Source: Mesaphorura yosii (lineage: Eukaryota; Arthropoda; Collembola; Poduromorpha; Tullbergiidae). Taken from it: a stretch of 64,000 nt of DNA. Below, piece by piece: positions 1-14,155 of this stretch. Where the stretch lies: NCBI GenBank assembly GCA_009869945.1, contig WIXG01000362.1, positions 1 through 64,000 of the forward strand, read 5' to 3'. Numbering within the stretch: the stretch's first letter is position 1; each line of letters begins with the position of its first letter. The position numbers and the translations under genes are program-made. Under the pieces are notes generated by a model. The model saw only the letters and a program-made list of their open reading frames with translations, was not told the DNA's origin and did not search any database.

Positions 1-432
1 AAAAGTCGTTTTGTTTTAACATTTATGATACAATTTGATTGCCCTCGAAGTTTGTTTCTTTCTTTACATAACAAAAAGTCTGAACAAAGGAAGCTCAATT
101 TCATTAACATTGATCTACATATCTCGCAAATGTTAAGGTTGGGGGACTCGGTGGGAAGGATTTTGGTAGAACACAACCCACACTATTCAACGATAGTATT
201 GGCTTTTCCTGGATGCGCGAAAATCTGCGGAAATATTAAACTTTGTAAAGGGCCATTACCTCCAATGGAAATTCAAGCATTCGCATGACAATAACTCAGG
301 CACCCGTTTATGAAATTTGATGAAACTTTTATCATGGACGGCCCATGACATTTAGAATTTATTATAATTAATTTCAAATCGCTCCTCGGTTGACCACTTT
401 ATTCGTTTTTACTATTACCTTATCCCATAGTG
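1..432 (-). mobile_element. Transib-like DNA transposon, copy 1 (one end only)
   Basis: The block ends at 432 with CCCATAGTG, the inverse of a terminus starting CACTATGGG. Positions 1-432 match 45,445-45,887 in inverted orientation with only a few percent difference, so this is a second copy of the same family, cut by the window start. The CACTATGG-type terminus and GC-rich flank (CAGCG follows) fit the Transib superfamily, whose termini resemble CACWATGG. An open frame at 25-288 is shared with copy 2, but I recognise no transposase motif in it. The copy lies upstream of CUB exon 554-883, so presumably in an intron. The superfamily assignment rests on the terminus only. Confidence 0.7.
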
Positions 433-553
433 CAGCGGTCGTCTTCACTTCGGCTTCGGCTCGGACTCATTATTATCATTACAAAGACGAGCTGATTACG
501 ACTACGACTACGACGTGGACATGACTTTTACTTCTTCTTACCATCCTTTTCAG

Positions 554-1458
554 TGTATGTGGACGCCGGACCGTCGTCAGGCAATATAAAAATCAATATT
601 GTCACGTCCGGCGACTCGTTTGCCCGAAAATGGAAGATTAAGATCTCTCAAATCCCTTGCAACGCGCAATACCGAGCTGGGGACAGCTGCCTCCAACATT
701 TCACGGGCATGTCAGGCCGAATAAAGTCCTTCAACTACGGAGACCCGGCCATCATGAACATGGGACCAGAATTCTCTGGCGGGCTCCAGCTATCGGCGCA
801 GGAGTACTCAATTTGTATGCGGGCGGAGGAGGGATTCTGTGGAATTGTATACGTGCCGTGCAAAGATTCAGCAGAATTCAGAGGTAAATTCAAAATTCGC
901 GCGGGAAAATTCAAATCCTTTATAGTTGTAAGCGGAATTAATGCCTTTCGTCAATTACAGAATCATTCCAACTCTCGTCCACGTCCCAAAACCAAACCAT
1001 CGAGCAGCGAACGCTAACTGGAGCAGAGCAATGCCCTTCTGACTGGATTGGGATCAATTGCGCGACGGACACCGGTCGCGAGACGCAGACTGACGGCTCT
1101 TCGTGTGTGGACCGCATCTGTGGCGGGACGTTCACGAGCCTGAGTGGTTCCACGGCGCATTCACCTGTCTATAGTAAATCTTTGGAAGATGATTGTATGA
1201 AACTCAAAAATGCTTCCGCCTTACGCGTTTTGTTTGTTGTTTTCAGGCTTCAGCCGCCCGTTCACAGTGCGTGTTCACTTCAACGACTTTGAAATGTCCG
1301 ACCCGCGAGCGCCTGACGAGCTAAACCGCGGCATGTGCTTAGGTTTGTGTCTTCTATGATAAGATTTAGAAATTTAATTGTTCATTTGTTTAAAATCTAA
1401 ATTGTGAGTTTTGTTTTGTTTAGATTGGATTCAACAGCCCTGCCCACAGTCTGGATAA
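554..1458 (+). CDS. CUB-domain secreted protein, C-terminal part (partial)
   Basis: Four exons (554-883, 961-1173, 1247-1342, 1424-1458) join in frame to give 223 residues and a TAA stop. Earlier exons lie outside the window. The first exon carries the arthropod CUB signature: a cysteine pair around SCLQHFTG, then GRIKSFNYGDP, YSICMRAEEGFCGI and VPC. The second has CPSDWIGINC, CVDRICGG and a short linker. The last two give a beta-rich stretch, FTVRVHFNDFE, and the ending MCLDWIQQPC. Arthropods have many such extracellular proteins of unknown role; the alternating cysteines imply disulphides and secretion. All three internal introns are 73-81 bases and phase 1. An AATAAA at 1723-1728 could end the transcript. 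Family is clear; function is not. Confidence 0.85.
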
Positions 1459-4400
1459 CATATTTTAATAGTAAAATTAGTATATTACGGATTTTAACTC
1501 AATTCGGTCCCAGAAAGGGTCCGGCGTTTTGTTCTTGTTGAAGGTTCGGAAGGACAGACCATCAGTGGTAAAGGCTAACAATTAAATTCACGTTCACCTT
1601 CACGAGGACGTGCGCACAAAACTCCGTGCGGGCATCGAATCCGAATCCCAATTTTCCGTTGTAGAACTGCTGTATTTGCTCCTGTCGTTGTCATTAATTT
1701 TAATTGTCATTGTAATTTATTAAATAAACGCACTTTGCTGTTGCCAAATGCGAGACGCCAATTAAAAGCGAGTCAGGACAAAATTTTGACCGTTCACCGT
1801 ACAAGTAAATTGAGGAAATCAGGTCAAGACAAGCCCCAGCTATGAAGACAAAATAGAACGAAGAACTGGCAATTATTAATTACAGGACACGCTGAACTGC
1901 GAGCAAAATTTACATACAACGCGCACGCGTACGAGTACGCGGAAACATTCGCAATTCACAGGCAGAACAGAAGGACAATCGACATGAATAAAAGAGTTTC
2001 TTGAACGCGAACGCAGGACACGGAAGCCGCCCACCCACGACCCATTAAATAAATTCAGACGCGGACACGGACGCGACTACGACTACGACTATGATTATTG
2101 CTATTACATAACCTATAACCATGCAGCTTATTTCTGCTTGGAGTGGACCTACTTTCCTTCTCCTTTCTTTTATATGCCGTGTCTGCCTTTTGCTACCTTT
2201 CAGTAAATTACTCCATTAGGCGTGTATGGCATAGTTTTGATCGGCTCGGTGAAAGTAGACTGGAGACTAGTCAAGTCATTGGTTTTCTCTGTGTGCGCTA
2301 CGCATTCTTTGTGTATGAGTAAGAGAAAAGACCTCCATGCCATGCCAGGAATGGTAATGGTAATGATATTGAGGTAGGAAACCTTCTCCACGCTTTCAGG
2401 CCAGGCCATGGCACGGTGAGATGCCATGCGATTACGATACGACGAATTGGGGCCAAGCGGCACGAGTACGAATACTGCAAAAACCTAGAAATTCGACTCT
2501 GCTTCTGTTTACAAGTTTAGGCCTGCTACTTTTTATCGATGACAGGCAGTGGCGGGCGGACACTGACACGGGAATTCCATTTTCTGATTACTGCTAATTA
2601 AAAAGGGACGTTCGACAGGACAGGTCAACAAGGTAACAAACGAACAAAACAATACGTTACACGAAAAACAGGAGAAACACGGCACACAGGAGAAAAAACC
2701 ACATACAACAGTGTACGAATTTTAAGCGCTCTGCGTGCGTGCGGTGAAGCTAAGCAGAAATCCACAATAGAGAGAAGAGTCGAGCAAAAATGTGTCTGCA
2801 AAAATTCAGGACAGTGTTCTGGAAGTTGTAGTAATTCTTGTTCGCAGCTAGCGTTTTTCACGTATCGCGTATCTCCTTCGTTCGTTCGCACTGTGTACGT
2901 GCGTCTATTGAATGTCTTTGCATTTCAGCCCGGTCGTGTTTGCTTGCATGCTCGTCGGTGAGAGGCGCGTACGCGTACAGACGAAGATACGAAGCGAGAG
3001 TACAACAAACTCTCGTGCCATGCGAGTACACAAAACGAAGACGAAGAGCAAAGTACAATACACTTTTGGCCCAGGAAGGCGAACGGGAAAGGAAAGCGTT
3101 CGGGCTCGAGCACTGAAATGCAAGAGCAAAGCATATGAGTAAAAGAAGTAAAAGTAGATTGGGAGAAAATAGAGAAAGTTGGTAATGTTGGTACGGCACA
3201 TCCACACGCTTTCCACAAAGGAATACTATTCGACTCGATTCTCTTTCACTTTCTTTCGTGCAGACGGTCGTCGACTACAACCGTGTCGTGCTTCTGCTTG
3301 TCCCACTCCAAATATAAATACATATAAAGCCCGAATACTCCGAATTTGCGTTTAGTAGAGCGCAACTCTTTGAGCCAAACACATCGTGCGTGGAGCGCCG
3401 AAAGAGAACGAAAACGTGGACGTGGACAACTGAAGTTGTGAATTGTGATTGGAATCGTGCTGTGCTGCGGATGGTTCTTGTTATCATTGCCATTGCCGAT
3501 TGCCATTATTGGATTGACTGATCAATTAAGCGGGTCGGCCGTGCGAGTTCGGCAAAAGTGGACGTTGACTTGGATGGCTGGCAGTGGCGGTGCGGTGACT
3601 TGTTAACGGCACGAACGACGCAATCAATCTTCATCTATTCTCTTCTGTTTTCATTTTCATGTCTTCTCTTCTCTTGTCTTGACTTTGGCTGCATTTACAT
3701 TTTTATCTGCACAGGCAGAACACAAAAAGACATTATGTTAATGAACTCTTGAGTCCAGTTCCTGGTCTATTCAATTTACCTTCGTTGACTTCAGTTGTTC
3801 AGTGAGCAGAGCTGAAAGCTGAGCTTATGAATTGTGAACCCAAATTCTGCTGGTTTTGTTCGTCGATGTCGAATTCTAATTTCACAGTGAAAAATGTATC
3901 GGGACCTAATTTCGATTGTTTAGCGGTTGCGCCAAGTCCGCTCAAATAGAACCGGAATCTAAGTGGAGCCAATTCCGGCAGGCGCGAAAGCGAAGACGAC
4001 CCGCGCCGCGGCTTGGAATGGACGTCACACAGAGCTAAATACAAACGTAAGATATTTAAGTGCAGGTGTAAAACTCCCCCATGCTGGAGGCGGGCGTACG
4101 CATTTATTTACCTACTGTCAATAATAACTGTGACGATTTCCATACCAATTCCACTTCCACTGTCGATTTTCGGCGGCTTGAATGACGAACGAGTGAATCT
4201 CCTCTGGAACGAACGCAAACAGTGAATTCCAGTTCCTCGTTTCTGTTCCCGCATGCATTGTCGCATGGGCTTCTTGCGTCACAGCCTGGCCGCCTGGCTT
4301 TGGTTCCCGCTCCTGCTCCTCTTCTTCCGTTCTCGTTTTCGTTTCGGTCGTCGGTCAACGCATCCCGGCATAGCGAATTCCGTGCATACCTTCCTACTGT

Positions 4401-7400
4401 GCTGCTATCGATTGATTTACCTATTCTTCCGTGCATGCACTCCGTTGCCTGGTAGATAGAAGATAGGTCAGGCCAGATATTCTGCCAACTGCCAACTTTC
4501 TGCACCCAACGTGGTAAGGTAAACATGATGGTCATTTATTATTCATGAAACTTACCAACGTCAAACGCTGCGCTGCACGCGGTCGCGAACAGCGTGTTCG
4601 TGTCCGTGTCGGTGTTCCAAGTGCGTAATTACCAGTGGGTACGGCGGCAGGGCTTCCGCAGGCGGATCTACGCCACGCGTATAAAGTTACAGAAGCTATC
4701 AGCATAATAAGTCTAATGTACACAAGCACTTTTAATATTATTTCAACAATTTACCTGCGCTTTCATCTCCCTACGAGCAGGCGACGCGACGCTGGTGGAG
4801 ATCCTTTGACGAGATTAGATCCAATTACGTCTATTATGTTTACGCTTGCCGTCGAAATTGGGTCAACCAAGAATGTAGCTGCTTCTAGATTAAAGGGTGC
4901 TAGTCAGTTTATTGTCTGCGTCTAGCGTAATTGCGCTAATAATTGTCGATTGCGTGTATCATTGCACATCACTTCATCACGTGACGTGTCACCACCGTGC
5001 GTGGTTTCACGCCGACGTCAGTTCATAATCGGCACGTGGGCTCCAAAATGTAATGTAATCATCTCAGTTAATCGTGGGATGTAGAGTATTGAGTATGGTC
5101 ACGTCCGTCCACGCCGCCTTGTTTTGTCCTCCAATTTAGTCCCACGACATGATCTATGAAATTTAATGACACAGCAGTAATAACACTTAAATTAATCAGC
5201 CAAGAACCCACAAACGTCAAGGAGATTCGCTACTGGTGATCTTGAGTCCTTGAGACTCCCATCCGCGAGCGACAACGACAAGCTCGAAGTAATCAATTAA
5301 GCGATAAAGATAAAGAAAAGATTCAAGTCACATTCGCATCGTAAATAAGTCAACTCGAGCAAATGTCCGGGCGAGTAAACAAAAGTTGGTGGAAACAAGC
5401 CTGCAAAGTGCAAAACCCGAACCATGACCAGGCTCAACGCAAGAGGCGACAGGCAAGCACCTCCGCATCGCATCGCGCCGGGCCCGCAGTGCATATTTTT
5501 ATTACGGTGCACTGCGCAGTTTGCAGTTTTATTTGCGTACTACGTCGTTGTAATTTTCCGTGTTAGCGTAGAGTAGACGTGACCGTGCCGGGATTCCGGT
5601 TTCGGTATGCTTAGCCTCCTGAGTGTTTTCGTTTGTGGTGCGGTGCGAAAGTCCATGAACGTTTAGTGGCCTAGGTTAGGAGTAGACAAAATTTTTGCAA
5701 CTGTACTGCTCCGTGCGGCAGCACAGCCGTGCTGTGAAGTGGAGAAGGTCAGTAGAAGTCCGTGTCGGGAGATGCTAATCTAATCTAATCACTATTTACT
5801 ATTTACACTATTACGAAGCAGTCACGCTGCTAATCAAGCCAATCAATCATTGAGCACTCGTTCGCATTTCGCATGAATTGCATTGCATGGCCAATTATGA
5901 CATGGCTGAGGCCAAAAAGGCTCCAGATTGTCCAGGTCTTTGGTCGAATTCAGACGGGAATGGGAAAATTCCTTCCTTCGCCATGCTTTTTCTTGTGTCG
6001 CCTTGTCGTAGGTGGATCCAGTTCAGGCGCCTGGCTTCAGGCGCGAATGTGAACGCGTCGTGTCAAGTAAATTCTCGTGGGAGCCAAACACGAAGAGGAA
6101 CGACGGAGTTCGCGAATCGGGAATCACTCTGGGATTCGCGAATCGATCGCCTTTGCCATTTTGAGAATCGGGATTCCACGAGTGGAAAGCAGCTAATTCG
6201 CGTGTGTGAATTTCTTTTGCTGCGCGGGCGTCCCGACGCACGCACTGCGTGTGTTAAATTATTCAGGAGGCCAGGCTCGGCTGGTAATACGCAGGTCACA
6301 GGCGTTATTTATTACATTGACGGGTCGGGTCGTCCGTCGCCGGGCAGTGCAAATTTCCAAAGAGGGCCACGCCAGGCCAGGATCTTTATTTACACAGCCG
6401 GAAAGTGAAAGTCGCTCTTTACCGATGGAAATGGATGCATTATGGAAATAAATTCAATTCATTCAGGGATATTATTTCGTTGTCTCGTTTCCTGCCGTTT
6501 GCTGTTTACGAATTCTCAATTTTATTCGCATTCTCCCCTACCGCGCTCCATTCACATTTCGCGTTTCGTAAAGTAGGCTAATACTCGTCTGCTTTCTCTC
6601 ATCTTCATCTTCACCCGCATCCTTATCCTTTCATCTTCATCCTCCTCCGACAATTCAAAGATCATTCAAGCGCGTACGCGATTTCACGTCTTCTCCGTCT
6701 GTGTGCTGATGCCCCGTGAGCGAATAAAGTCAATAGTTGAGCCGAGAAAGACATGGGAAAATATAAACAAGCACACGCGATCTGCAAAAGAAAGTCATTA
6801 TTCGAGCAAACGCAGGCAAACAAAAGAAGATCGGGTTAAAAGAATAACAAAATCGAGCCGAGGCGGGTTTTATGAATTTTCTATATAAAACTGGCAATGA
6901 AATGGCAATTGTGACTGCTAAATGCGAATTTAAATTCATATTTTTTTGCAGAACTCCAATTTTCGCAGATAAGTTCGTGTTGTATCTTTTTTTGTCTCGA
7001 GACGTAAATCAAATTTTATGGAGTACTTTTGTGTTGCTATCTTTGTTAATGGTTTCCCAACGCGCTATGCACGGCCAGGCCATAAATGTACTCTCATTTT
7101 TATTACTGTCAATAAAACCTGCGCTTGAATACGCACGAGTTTGGGTCGTCACACATTTTTCCACGCATTTACGACCAAAACCGGGTAAAATGCTTCGTGG
7201 CTCTTCATTTTTTAGCTGTGGCACCTGGCACAGATCGCCATTCGCGAGTTCGCAATTAATTTGCACACTACATCCCTTCTGCACGACTTTTGCACTTTTT
7301 TGTAAACAAGGCTCTTAAATTTTAATGATCCAATAACCAATTGCGATTTCCGGCGTAGATTTCGCGATTCTGCGCTGGAGCCTTGAAATTGCGAAAAATT

Positions 7401-8024
7401 CGAGGTCAAAGTTCATGAGCGGGTTTAAAATTCACGAAGGTAATTAATTAATTACTCAATAATACCATTGAAATGTGTGGGAAACTGCTCACTGTCCAAA
7501 AATCGCGTTCCAGGGATCTGAATCCGACGTTTACTGGATAGCTTGGCCGGATCGAACTGGCAGATATTTCAATCCTTTAGGCTAAACTTTTGCTTGCCTT
7601 TTGTGGTTAAACTTATAACTCTTTCATAAGGCTTCTGGCAAATCTGAATTACGCGACCGCGATTTTAGAACTTCGAGCAGGATTTCGGCGACTTATCTCA
7701 GAATTCGACAGACTAATCGACAAAACAAAAGTAGTATATGGAAATTAATTTACGCTCCTGTGATGTGATCGCGATCAAAAGCGGCTTATTGATTTATTAA
7801 TAACTTTCGAGCCCGATTTTGTGCTTTGTGCGTGGTTCCGGTTCGTGGGAAATGAAGCCAATCAAATACATTTTAAGGTTCAAAAACTTCGGTTTCGAGA
7901 CTCGATGCTTTCATTAATTAATATAATATAAACCACAACAAAGGCAAACCTGGCCAAGATAAGATTTTCTGCTGATGCTGATTTTCCTATTTTCATACTC
8001 TCTTCTTCTTTTGTATTTGCACAG
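1459..8024. other. Non-coding stretch between CUB gene and first possible PDE7 exon
   Basis: After the CUB stop and its AATAAA, I find no exon chain with matching splice sites and no recognisable protein. Short open frames occur on both strands but have no conserved motif and drift in composition. The sequence is moderately AT-rich, with scattered simple repeats such as TACGAC near 2,080-2,095. It may hold the promoter and untranslated first exon of the phosphodiesterase gene, but I cannot place them. Confidence 0.5.
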
Positions 8025-8157
8025 GAACGCGAAAGCGAAGGCAACGCACGACGCAGCCGAAATGATTCCGTTCACTTCCTCGATGCTCTGGACACGACGG
8101 GCTGGACGACCGGACGGCTCGCAGCAGAATGTCAATGTCATCATCATCGAGCCAGCC
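8025..8157 (+). CDS. Possible 5' exon of PDE7 long isoform
   Basis: A pyrimidine tract and CACAG acceptor precede 8025, and a perfect donor (GTAAGT) follows 8157. Read from the ATG at 8062 it encodes 32 residues starting MIPFTSSMLW and ending in phase 0. This matches the phase-0 start of the exon at 25,469-25,553, which ends in phase 1 and joins the PDE7 exon at 31,818. The chain therefore keeps one open frame through two splices. A second frame is also open through the first two exons but hits a stop in the third, so it is disfavoured. I do not recognise the residues, and N-termini of this family are poorly conserved. The upstream exon that supplies the leader was not found. Confidence 0.5.
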
Positions 8158-11100
8158 GTAAGTCAATACAATTTTTGATTGCAAATTCGATAGTGAACTC
8201 GATTTGGCATTGAAACCCCGAAATTGCGAAAAACGAGCAGTCGAGCAAGCAGGCGTTTTTCTTGAAAGTTGAAACTGAGGCCTTGAAACGCAATTTTGCG
8301 GATTACAGGAATTTCGTGGCCGTGTCTGGCCGGGCCGCACCAGAATTAAAGGCTAAGTGAAATCTTTCGTGTCTCGAGTACATAATTTTAGACCGGGCCG
8401 GTGAAAGTCAAGCCGCACGCCGCAGCCAGTCGCGTAATCAAACAAAATGGTGAAATCCGACTCGATTAAACTCCTGCTGCCTGCCTGTAAAAGAAAAAGT
8501 CAACAGTATTAAGTGTTTGGCGAATGGCGATGGAAAACGAGACCGCGCACAGCAATGATTCAATTTTAACACATTAGAAACACGAACACGAACCACAAAT
8601 AATCTGAATAGCAAAAAACGATAAGCAATTCTACATCAACATCAACAACGCCAACGAGACGCAAGGCGGCAGGCCGTAATTTAGACAGACCGATGGAGGC
8701 AAGGCATTTACGGACCAATTTCCTGGCTCACTGAACAAAATCGGGCTGCCTGCATCTGAAGATTTGTGGAATCGTTGAGGTGTCGCACTTTTCTTTTAAG
8801 CTGCTTAAGCCTTTCTTTCCTTTGCGTCGCTTTGTGCCCGCGCCGAGCCCACATTGCGTTTCGGATTTCGATTCCAGTTCTCAAATACTAAAATCCGCCA
8901 ATCGCCAATTGGCAATTGGAACTAGCGAAAGTGAATTAGGATGACAGGGTGGCAATGAATGCCAAAGTGCTCATGACTGCTCGGTCGTGAATCCTTTGAA
9001 GTTGGCAGGCAGGGCATGGAAATGGAGGGGTTCTTTTATTTTTCTGTCTCCATCCACTCCACTCACGCGCTTTTGGCACGAAATGATCATTTTGCATTTC
9101 ACGACGACGGCGACGACGCGACGGTTACGACTACGACGTTCTTCGTTTTCGTTTTTGCCTTTGATCCTAGTCCGAGTCTCGTCTTTCCAGTCTCGACTTT
9201 CAAGGTGTGAATTTGCACTCCTCATCTTCAAAGAAATACCAAAACCCATGTCAGTCAGTGCTAGGCTAAGCTTCTTTCTTCCGTTTCGGGTTACGACGGA
9301 GGCTGTGAACCGCGGATGCGAATTTCGAATTTATTCGCGAATTATTCAAGACTCCAATTTCTCGCGGAGTTGTAAATACTCGTTCACAGTAATTGTAAAA
9401 CTTTTACAGACCACAAACGGGAGGACGAGCACGAATGAATGTCTTGACAAAATTTAGTGCTGCTGCGAGCTGCGCTGCTCGAAACGACTGGCTCGTGGGT
9501 GGCAATCTCCAGACAAGGCGATGGGCACTAAAGAAAACCGCAGATGAGCTCATTTCTTTCGAGTTGCCGAATTTTGTAGGCTTAGCCGGCCCTCATCTTT
9601 CGAATTTCTGCTTTCTTCTTTCTTGTTCTTGGCCTTGCTCGCGGTCGTCGGCAGAGACTACAGACTGGAGAATTAACTTGCTAAAAAGTTTGTAGGAACC
9701 ATAAAATTGTGGGTTGGAGTCGAATTTCTTGGGCGGGATCCTCAAAACGCGTCGAAAAAGGCGAAACAGCTGATCGCGTCGACAGTTCGCAGGTGTCTTC
9801 GTCGTTTTAATGGAATTGGTTTATAGGAATTCGTGGAACTTCATTTTTTCAAGTTGTGTCACGAGTAATTTGGTTAAAAACAACAGGGCGGGCGTGTCAC
9901 AAAGGAAAAAGTCGTTCGTGTCGTCATTTTGGCGTTTGTCATGTTGATTCATGATTCCGCGCCACCGCCGCCCTTTGAATTCTGCAAGATTAAAAAGAGA
10001 ATACAGAAGAATCAATCAAAAGTTGTTTTACGGCTTTTGTGACGGTGAAGCAAAACTAAATAATCTTATTTCGTTTGAATAATAACAGCCAGCAAGTTTT
10101 AACCCAATTTTAAAACTTTTGTTTCTTGTGCTTAGCTGCAATTTATCTTTTTGTAGTTGCATATTTCTTTTGAACTCGTTAATTTATATTTATTGTGTGT
10201 CGCGTCTCGTGCGTGCAAGACTCCAGACTCCAAATAGCCAAGAACCCGTCGGAGTCGAAGCGTCGGAAGTCAGCATTATGCTGGATAAAAAGCAATTAAT
10301 TTGGAGTTGGAGTGGAGTTTTCTTTTCATTGCCCACACACGGCACGCGGGACCGGGACACCGACGTGACAAAGAACAAAGCAGCCCTCAGCTCGGCGTAG
10401 ATTAATCTTCACTCGGCTCGGCGACAAGGACGAAATACGTAATTCGATTTGGTACTTTTAATTCGGAGAATTCTGCTATACTGCGCTAGAAATTCCTAAT
10501 TTGGAACGTCTCAGCGGAATTCACGCTGGCTGAAACCCTCCGCCAGCGTTAGCTGGAGAAATGACGACGACTCGGCCAAACCGATGAAGACGGTGACCAG
10601 CGACAAAACCTTTTAAAGAGTCCTTGCGAACATGCGAACATTTTAAACGTAAACATTAATCAAAATGGGATTTGTAATGCTGCAGACTTCAAAATCGAAT
10701 GAATGCGAGTGTACGAGGCCTACGAGGATTTCGAGTACGATGAAAGAAGCAAGAAGGTACTTGACCCAGATTTGGACGGACTCGATGGGAAACCTTTCAA
10801 GAATGTGTTAATCGGTCGGGAACTACGAATTTGATGGACACTTGAAAAGCAGCGCAGCGCAGGTTGACAATGATTGAGTGATTGAGTCATAAGTGCTGCC
10901 GATGGAGTGGAGGACAGGAAAAGTGCCCCGCGCCAGCCAGGAATTGATCGCCGACGCTTGGGTTATTGACCCCACGCCCGATTCTTGAAGTTTTCGTCTT
11001 CTCTTCACCAATGACAAAATTATCATTGCACGAATGTAGAGTCTCCAGTCACCAATTTCCAGCTCTCCAGCCTCGAAACAGATGAAATTCTCGTGTCGCG

Positions 11101-14100
11101 TCGTCTCTTTCGTCTCTGTTTTGTATCTTTGTCTTTGTCTTTGCGTAACTTAATTTTAAAAATTTACAATTCTGAGCTGAAACTGAAGTGAACACAGCAC
11201 CAGAACACTTCACAATACATGACTGTTCTAAGAAGTTAAGGTAGCGGAAACTTTCTCTTAACTAAATTAAAATAACGTTCTTCCTCCATGCCTTGAACGC
11301 TGGATTGCTGGAACCTCTCATCTTTGTGCCCCGCATCGCTTTGTGCTGAAGAATTAAAGAATCGTCGACGTGCCGTGCGCGTCGAGTGGTGTTTACTTTA
11401 CTGATTAAACTCCTCACTCGCCTCGGTTCTGGAATGGACAACGACCCGCATTTCTCAGCGTGCCATCCTGGAGCCTGCCTTCAGCACGCATTTCTTCCGG
11501 ACAATTTCTTCCAGCTCCGTCGCGAGTCTATTCAAATCTTGGACCGAACGCGAAAGCAAAAGCGAACGTGGACACATCAAATTTTACGAGTAATGACGCT
11601 AATACGCATTAAATTCACTTGGGACAAGATTCTTGGTCATGTCTGCGTGTTTTCTCGTGCAAAATTCCAGTTTCCAGTGTCGTAAATGGAAATGAAGTAC
11701 TGGAAGGGCAAGAAAAGAAAGAAACTGGCTCCAAATCCAAACCAAATCTGGCTCGCCTTCGTTGTCTGCAGTTTGCGGAGCGGATCTCTTCAGTGAAAGC
11801 ACTCAATAAGCACAAGCACTCCTACTTCTCCTTCCACTTCTCCTTCCGCTTCCTTTTTGCATTGAGTCACCAGTCACGCCGAGCCGCGAAGGAGAAGCCA
11901 CCAAAAATAGAAGGACGCGAGTAAGAACAGAAATGTAGGGCAGTAACCGCTGCGCCGAGGCTCGACCGCTTAACGAAGAGAGGAAAGAAAAGAGAAGCTG
12001 CCGTTCCCGTTACGAGTTGCTCGTTTGAAGAAACACAAAAGAAACAGCGAAGAACAGGAAAATGACAGTTATCGATCTCATCTCTTCTTTTGCGGCGTTC
12101 TCACAGCCAAGTCGAAGCCAAGCCAGGCCAGGAATGTGCTCAATGAGAGGATAAATTTGTACACCAGACCAGACCTCCAGCAGCGAGCAGCCGCCCGCAT
12201 CTGTTTCTTATCCCGCGCTGGATGGACTGGAATACTGAAATACTTCATTGATGGGCTTCCAATCCATCTGCTGCCGTGCTGCCGCCGCCGCGTCGAGCCA
12301 CGCCACGCCAACGCCAGCAATAAGGAGCAATGGACTTATGCCCTGATGAGTGAATTGTGAGTAAATACGCGGCACAGCACGCGTGTTGTTGATGAAAATA
12401 TTTCTCCAGAATAATTCCATAACGCAACACCGACGAAGTACGAAGAACTTTCTCCATTGTATCATTTTTCTTTCTTTTTTATTCTTTTTCTTGCCCGAGC
12501 TCCATTTTCGTTTCGTTTTCGCTGAGATACACTTGCGAGGTGCACGCATGGGAAAATATTCTTTTGTTGAATTCGCTTGCCCTGCCCGCCTGCGTGGCCG
12601 CCGTGATGAGTGTAAGTTCACTTACTTTCGTATTCGTCCGTCGAGTCGGAGTAAGTGAAAGTAAAAGTGAAAGCAGGTCGTTCAATTCTGTTCGAACTTA
12701 TCTCCAACTGAGCTGAGCTCATTTTTGTGTTTGTGTACTGTATGTGTATGGAAATTGAAAGCTGGATTGACTGAATGAAATGCGGCAAGGGGCAGGGGCA
12801 CATCTGGCGTGACACGGCAGGCAGGTTGTTGTCTCCTCCCGTTGCCATTTAACGACTCACACGCGATGGTAAGCGACCCGACTCGGTTCGGCAGACTCTT
12901 CGTTATTTTTCCATTTTCCATTTGCATTATTGCGTTATTGAAACGGAGCCTGGAAAAATTCTGAAAAATGGTCCGCATGCGAGCCTTGACGAAGATGAAG
13001 CACAGATTCTTTATTCTTGTTTCTTGCGTCAATGGCGATGTGGCTGTATTTTTCTACATCCTCAATCCACATCCTGGAAATGGCCCGCGGCGAGCAGAGC
13101 AGAGCAGTCGTGTTATTTGTCATATTGTCATCGAATCGTTTGTCGTTCGTTCGCCGTTCGTCATAAATGAATTCTTTTTTATTCGTTTGTTATTCGATTC
13201 TAGTACGACCATTGGAAAATAGTTATTCACCATTTGCCATTTGCCAGTTTCGCTTGCGATTGCGAATTGAAGTTGCCAAATGAAAATTCCTGCGCTGTGC
13301 TAACGCGAACGCCGACGTGGACGCGTCTTAGAAATGGCAATGACAGAAATGTGTCAGCCAGAAATTTGAAGCCGGTGCGAAATGCTAAAAATAAATGATG
13401 TCACTACGACTCTCAAGTTGCAAGCAGACTGCCGCTGCAGCTGTTTGCTTGTCATTGTCACCTAAGCTGAGTCGGGCTTAAATGCAAACTCAAAACTTCG
13501 GGGAATTGGGAAAGATAATGAAATTTGGGTTGGCGCTTCTTTCCTTGAGACGAGGCCTCATTATCTCAGAGCAGCCCAGCAAGGCGAAAGCTAAGCTGAC
13601 AGATGACAAGCTAGCCGAGCCCCAGCCATAAATTAGGTCATGTCGAATTCAAATTCGGAATGAGGATGGGACGCAATTATCAGGCAGCTGCGACCCGTAC
13701 TCGAGTGCCGAACCCGCCGGAGGCGTTTGAGTTTGAGTCTCGTATTTCAATTCCGCGTCCAATTCTAATTTAATTTGAGAACGCAAGACTCAAAATTTCG
13801 CATTCGCAAATTGCTGCAGGGCTCAGCCAATTAAAATGAGATCCATCCAATTTGAATTCGCGAAAATGCGAATTTTGGAAGATGGAAAATTCGCAATTCG
13901 CTTGTTTTTTCAAGGCCTTGGACCGACGTCGTTGAAAATCTTGAGATTTGATGCAAATACGGCATTTATTCACAAAGATGAGATCAGTAAGTTTCTCGCG
14001 TGATTCTCGTTGCCAAAAATGAAGGCACTAAATAAGGGTTTAGGAAGTGTTTCCATTGCTGCTCGTCCATTAAAATCCGTATGTGGTCACAATTTTACTG

Positions 14101-14155
14101 ATTTTACGTACAAGCCAAGTCGGGACGCCGAAACCAAATCAAAGCCGAGCCAAAA
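8158..14155. other. Long non-coding stretch, presumed PDE7 intron
   Basis: Between the donor at 8158 and the acceptor at 25,468 I see no conserved exon. This first part contains scattered short open frames without motif support and simple runs such as TACGAC near 9,126-9,140. No RNA gene or recognisable transposon end was found by eye. Confidence 0.45.

Noticed and set aside
2060-2100. TACGAC-type simple repeats here and near 500 and 9,130
   Set aside because: Short, imperfect runs with no larger structure.
2838-3218. Several overlapping frames on both strands near 3 kb
   Set aside because: No motif, no splice chain and biased simple composition; probably chance.
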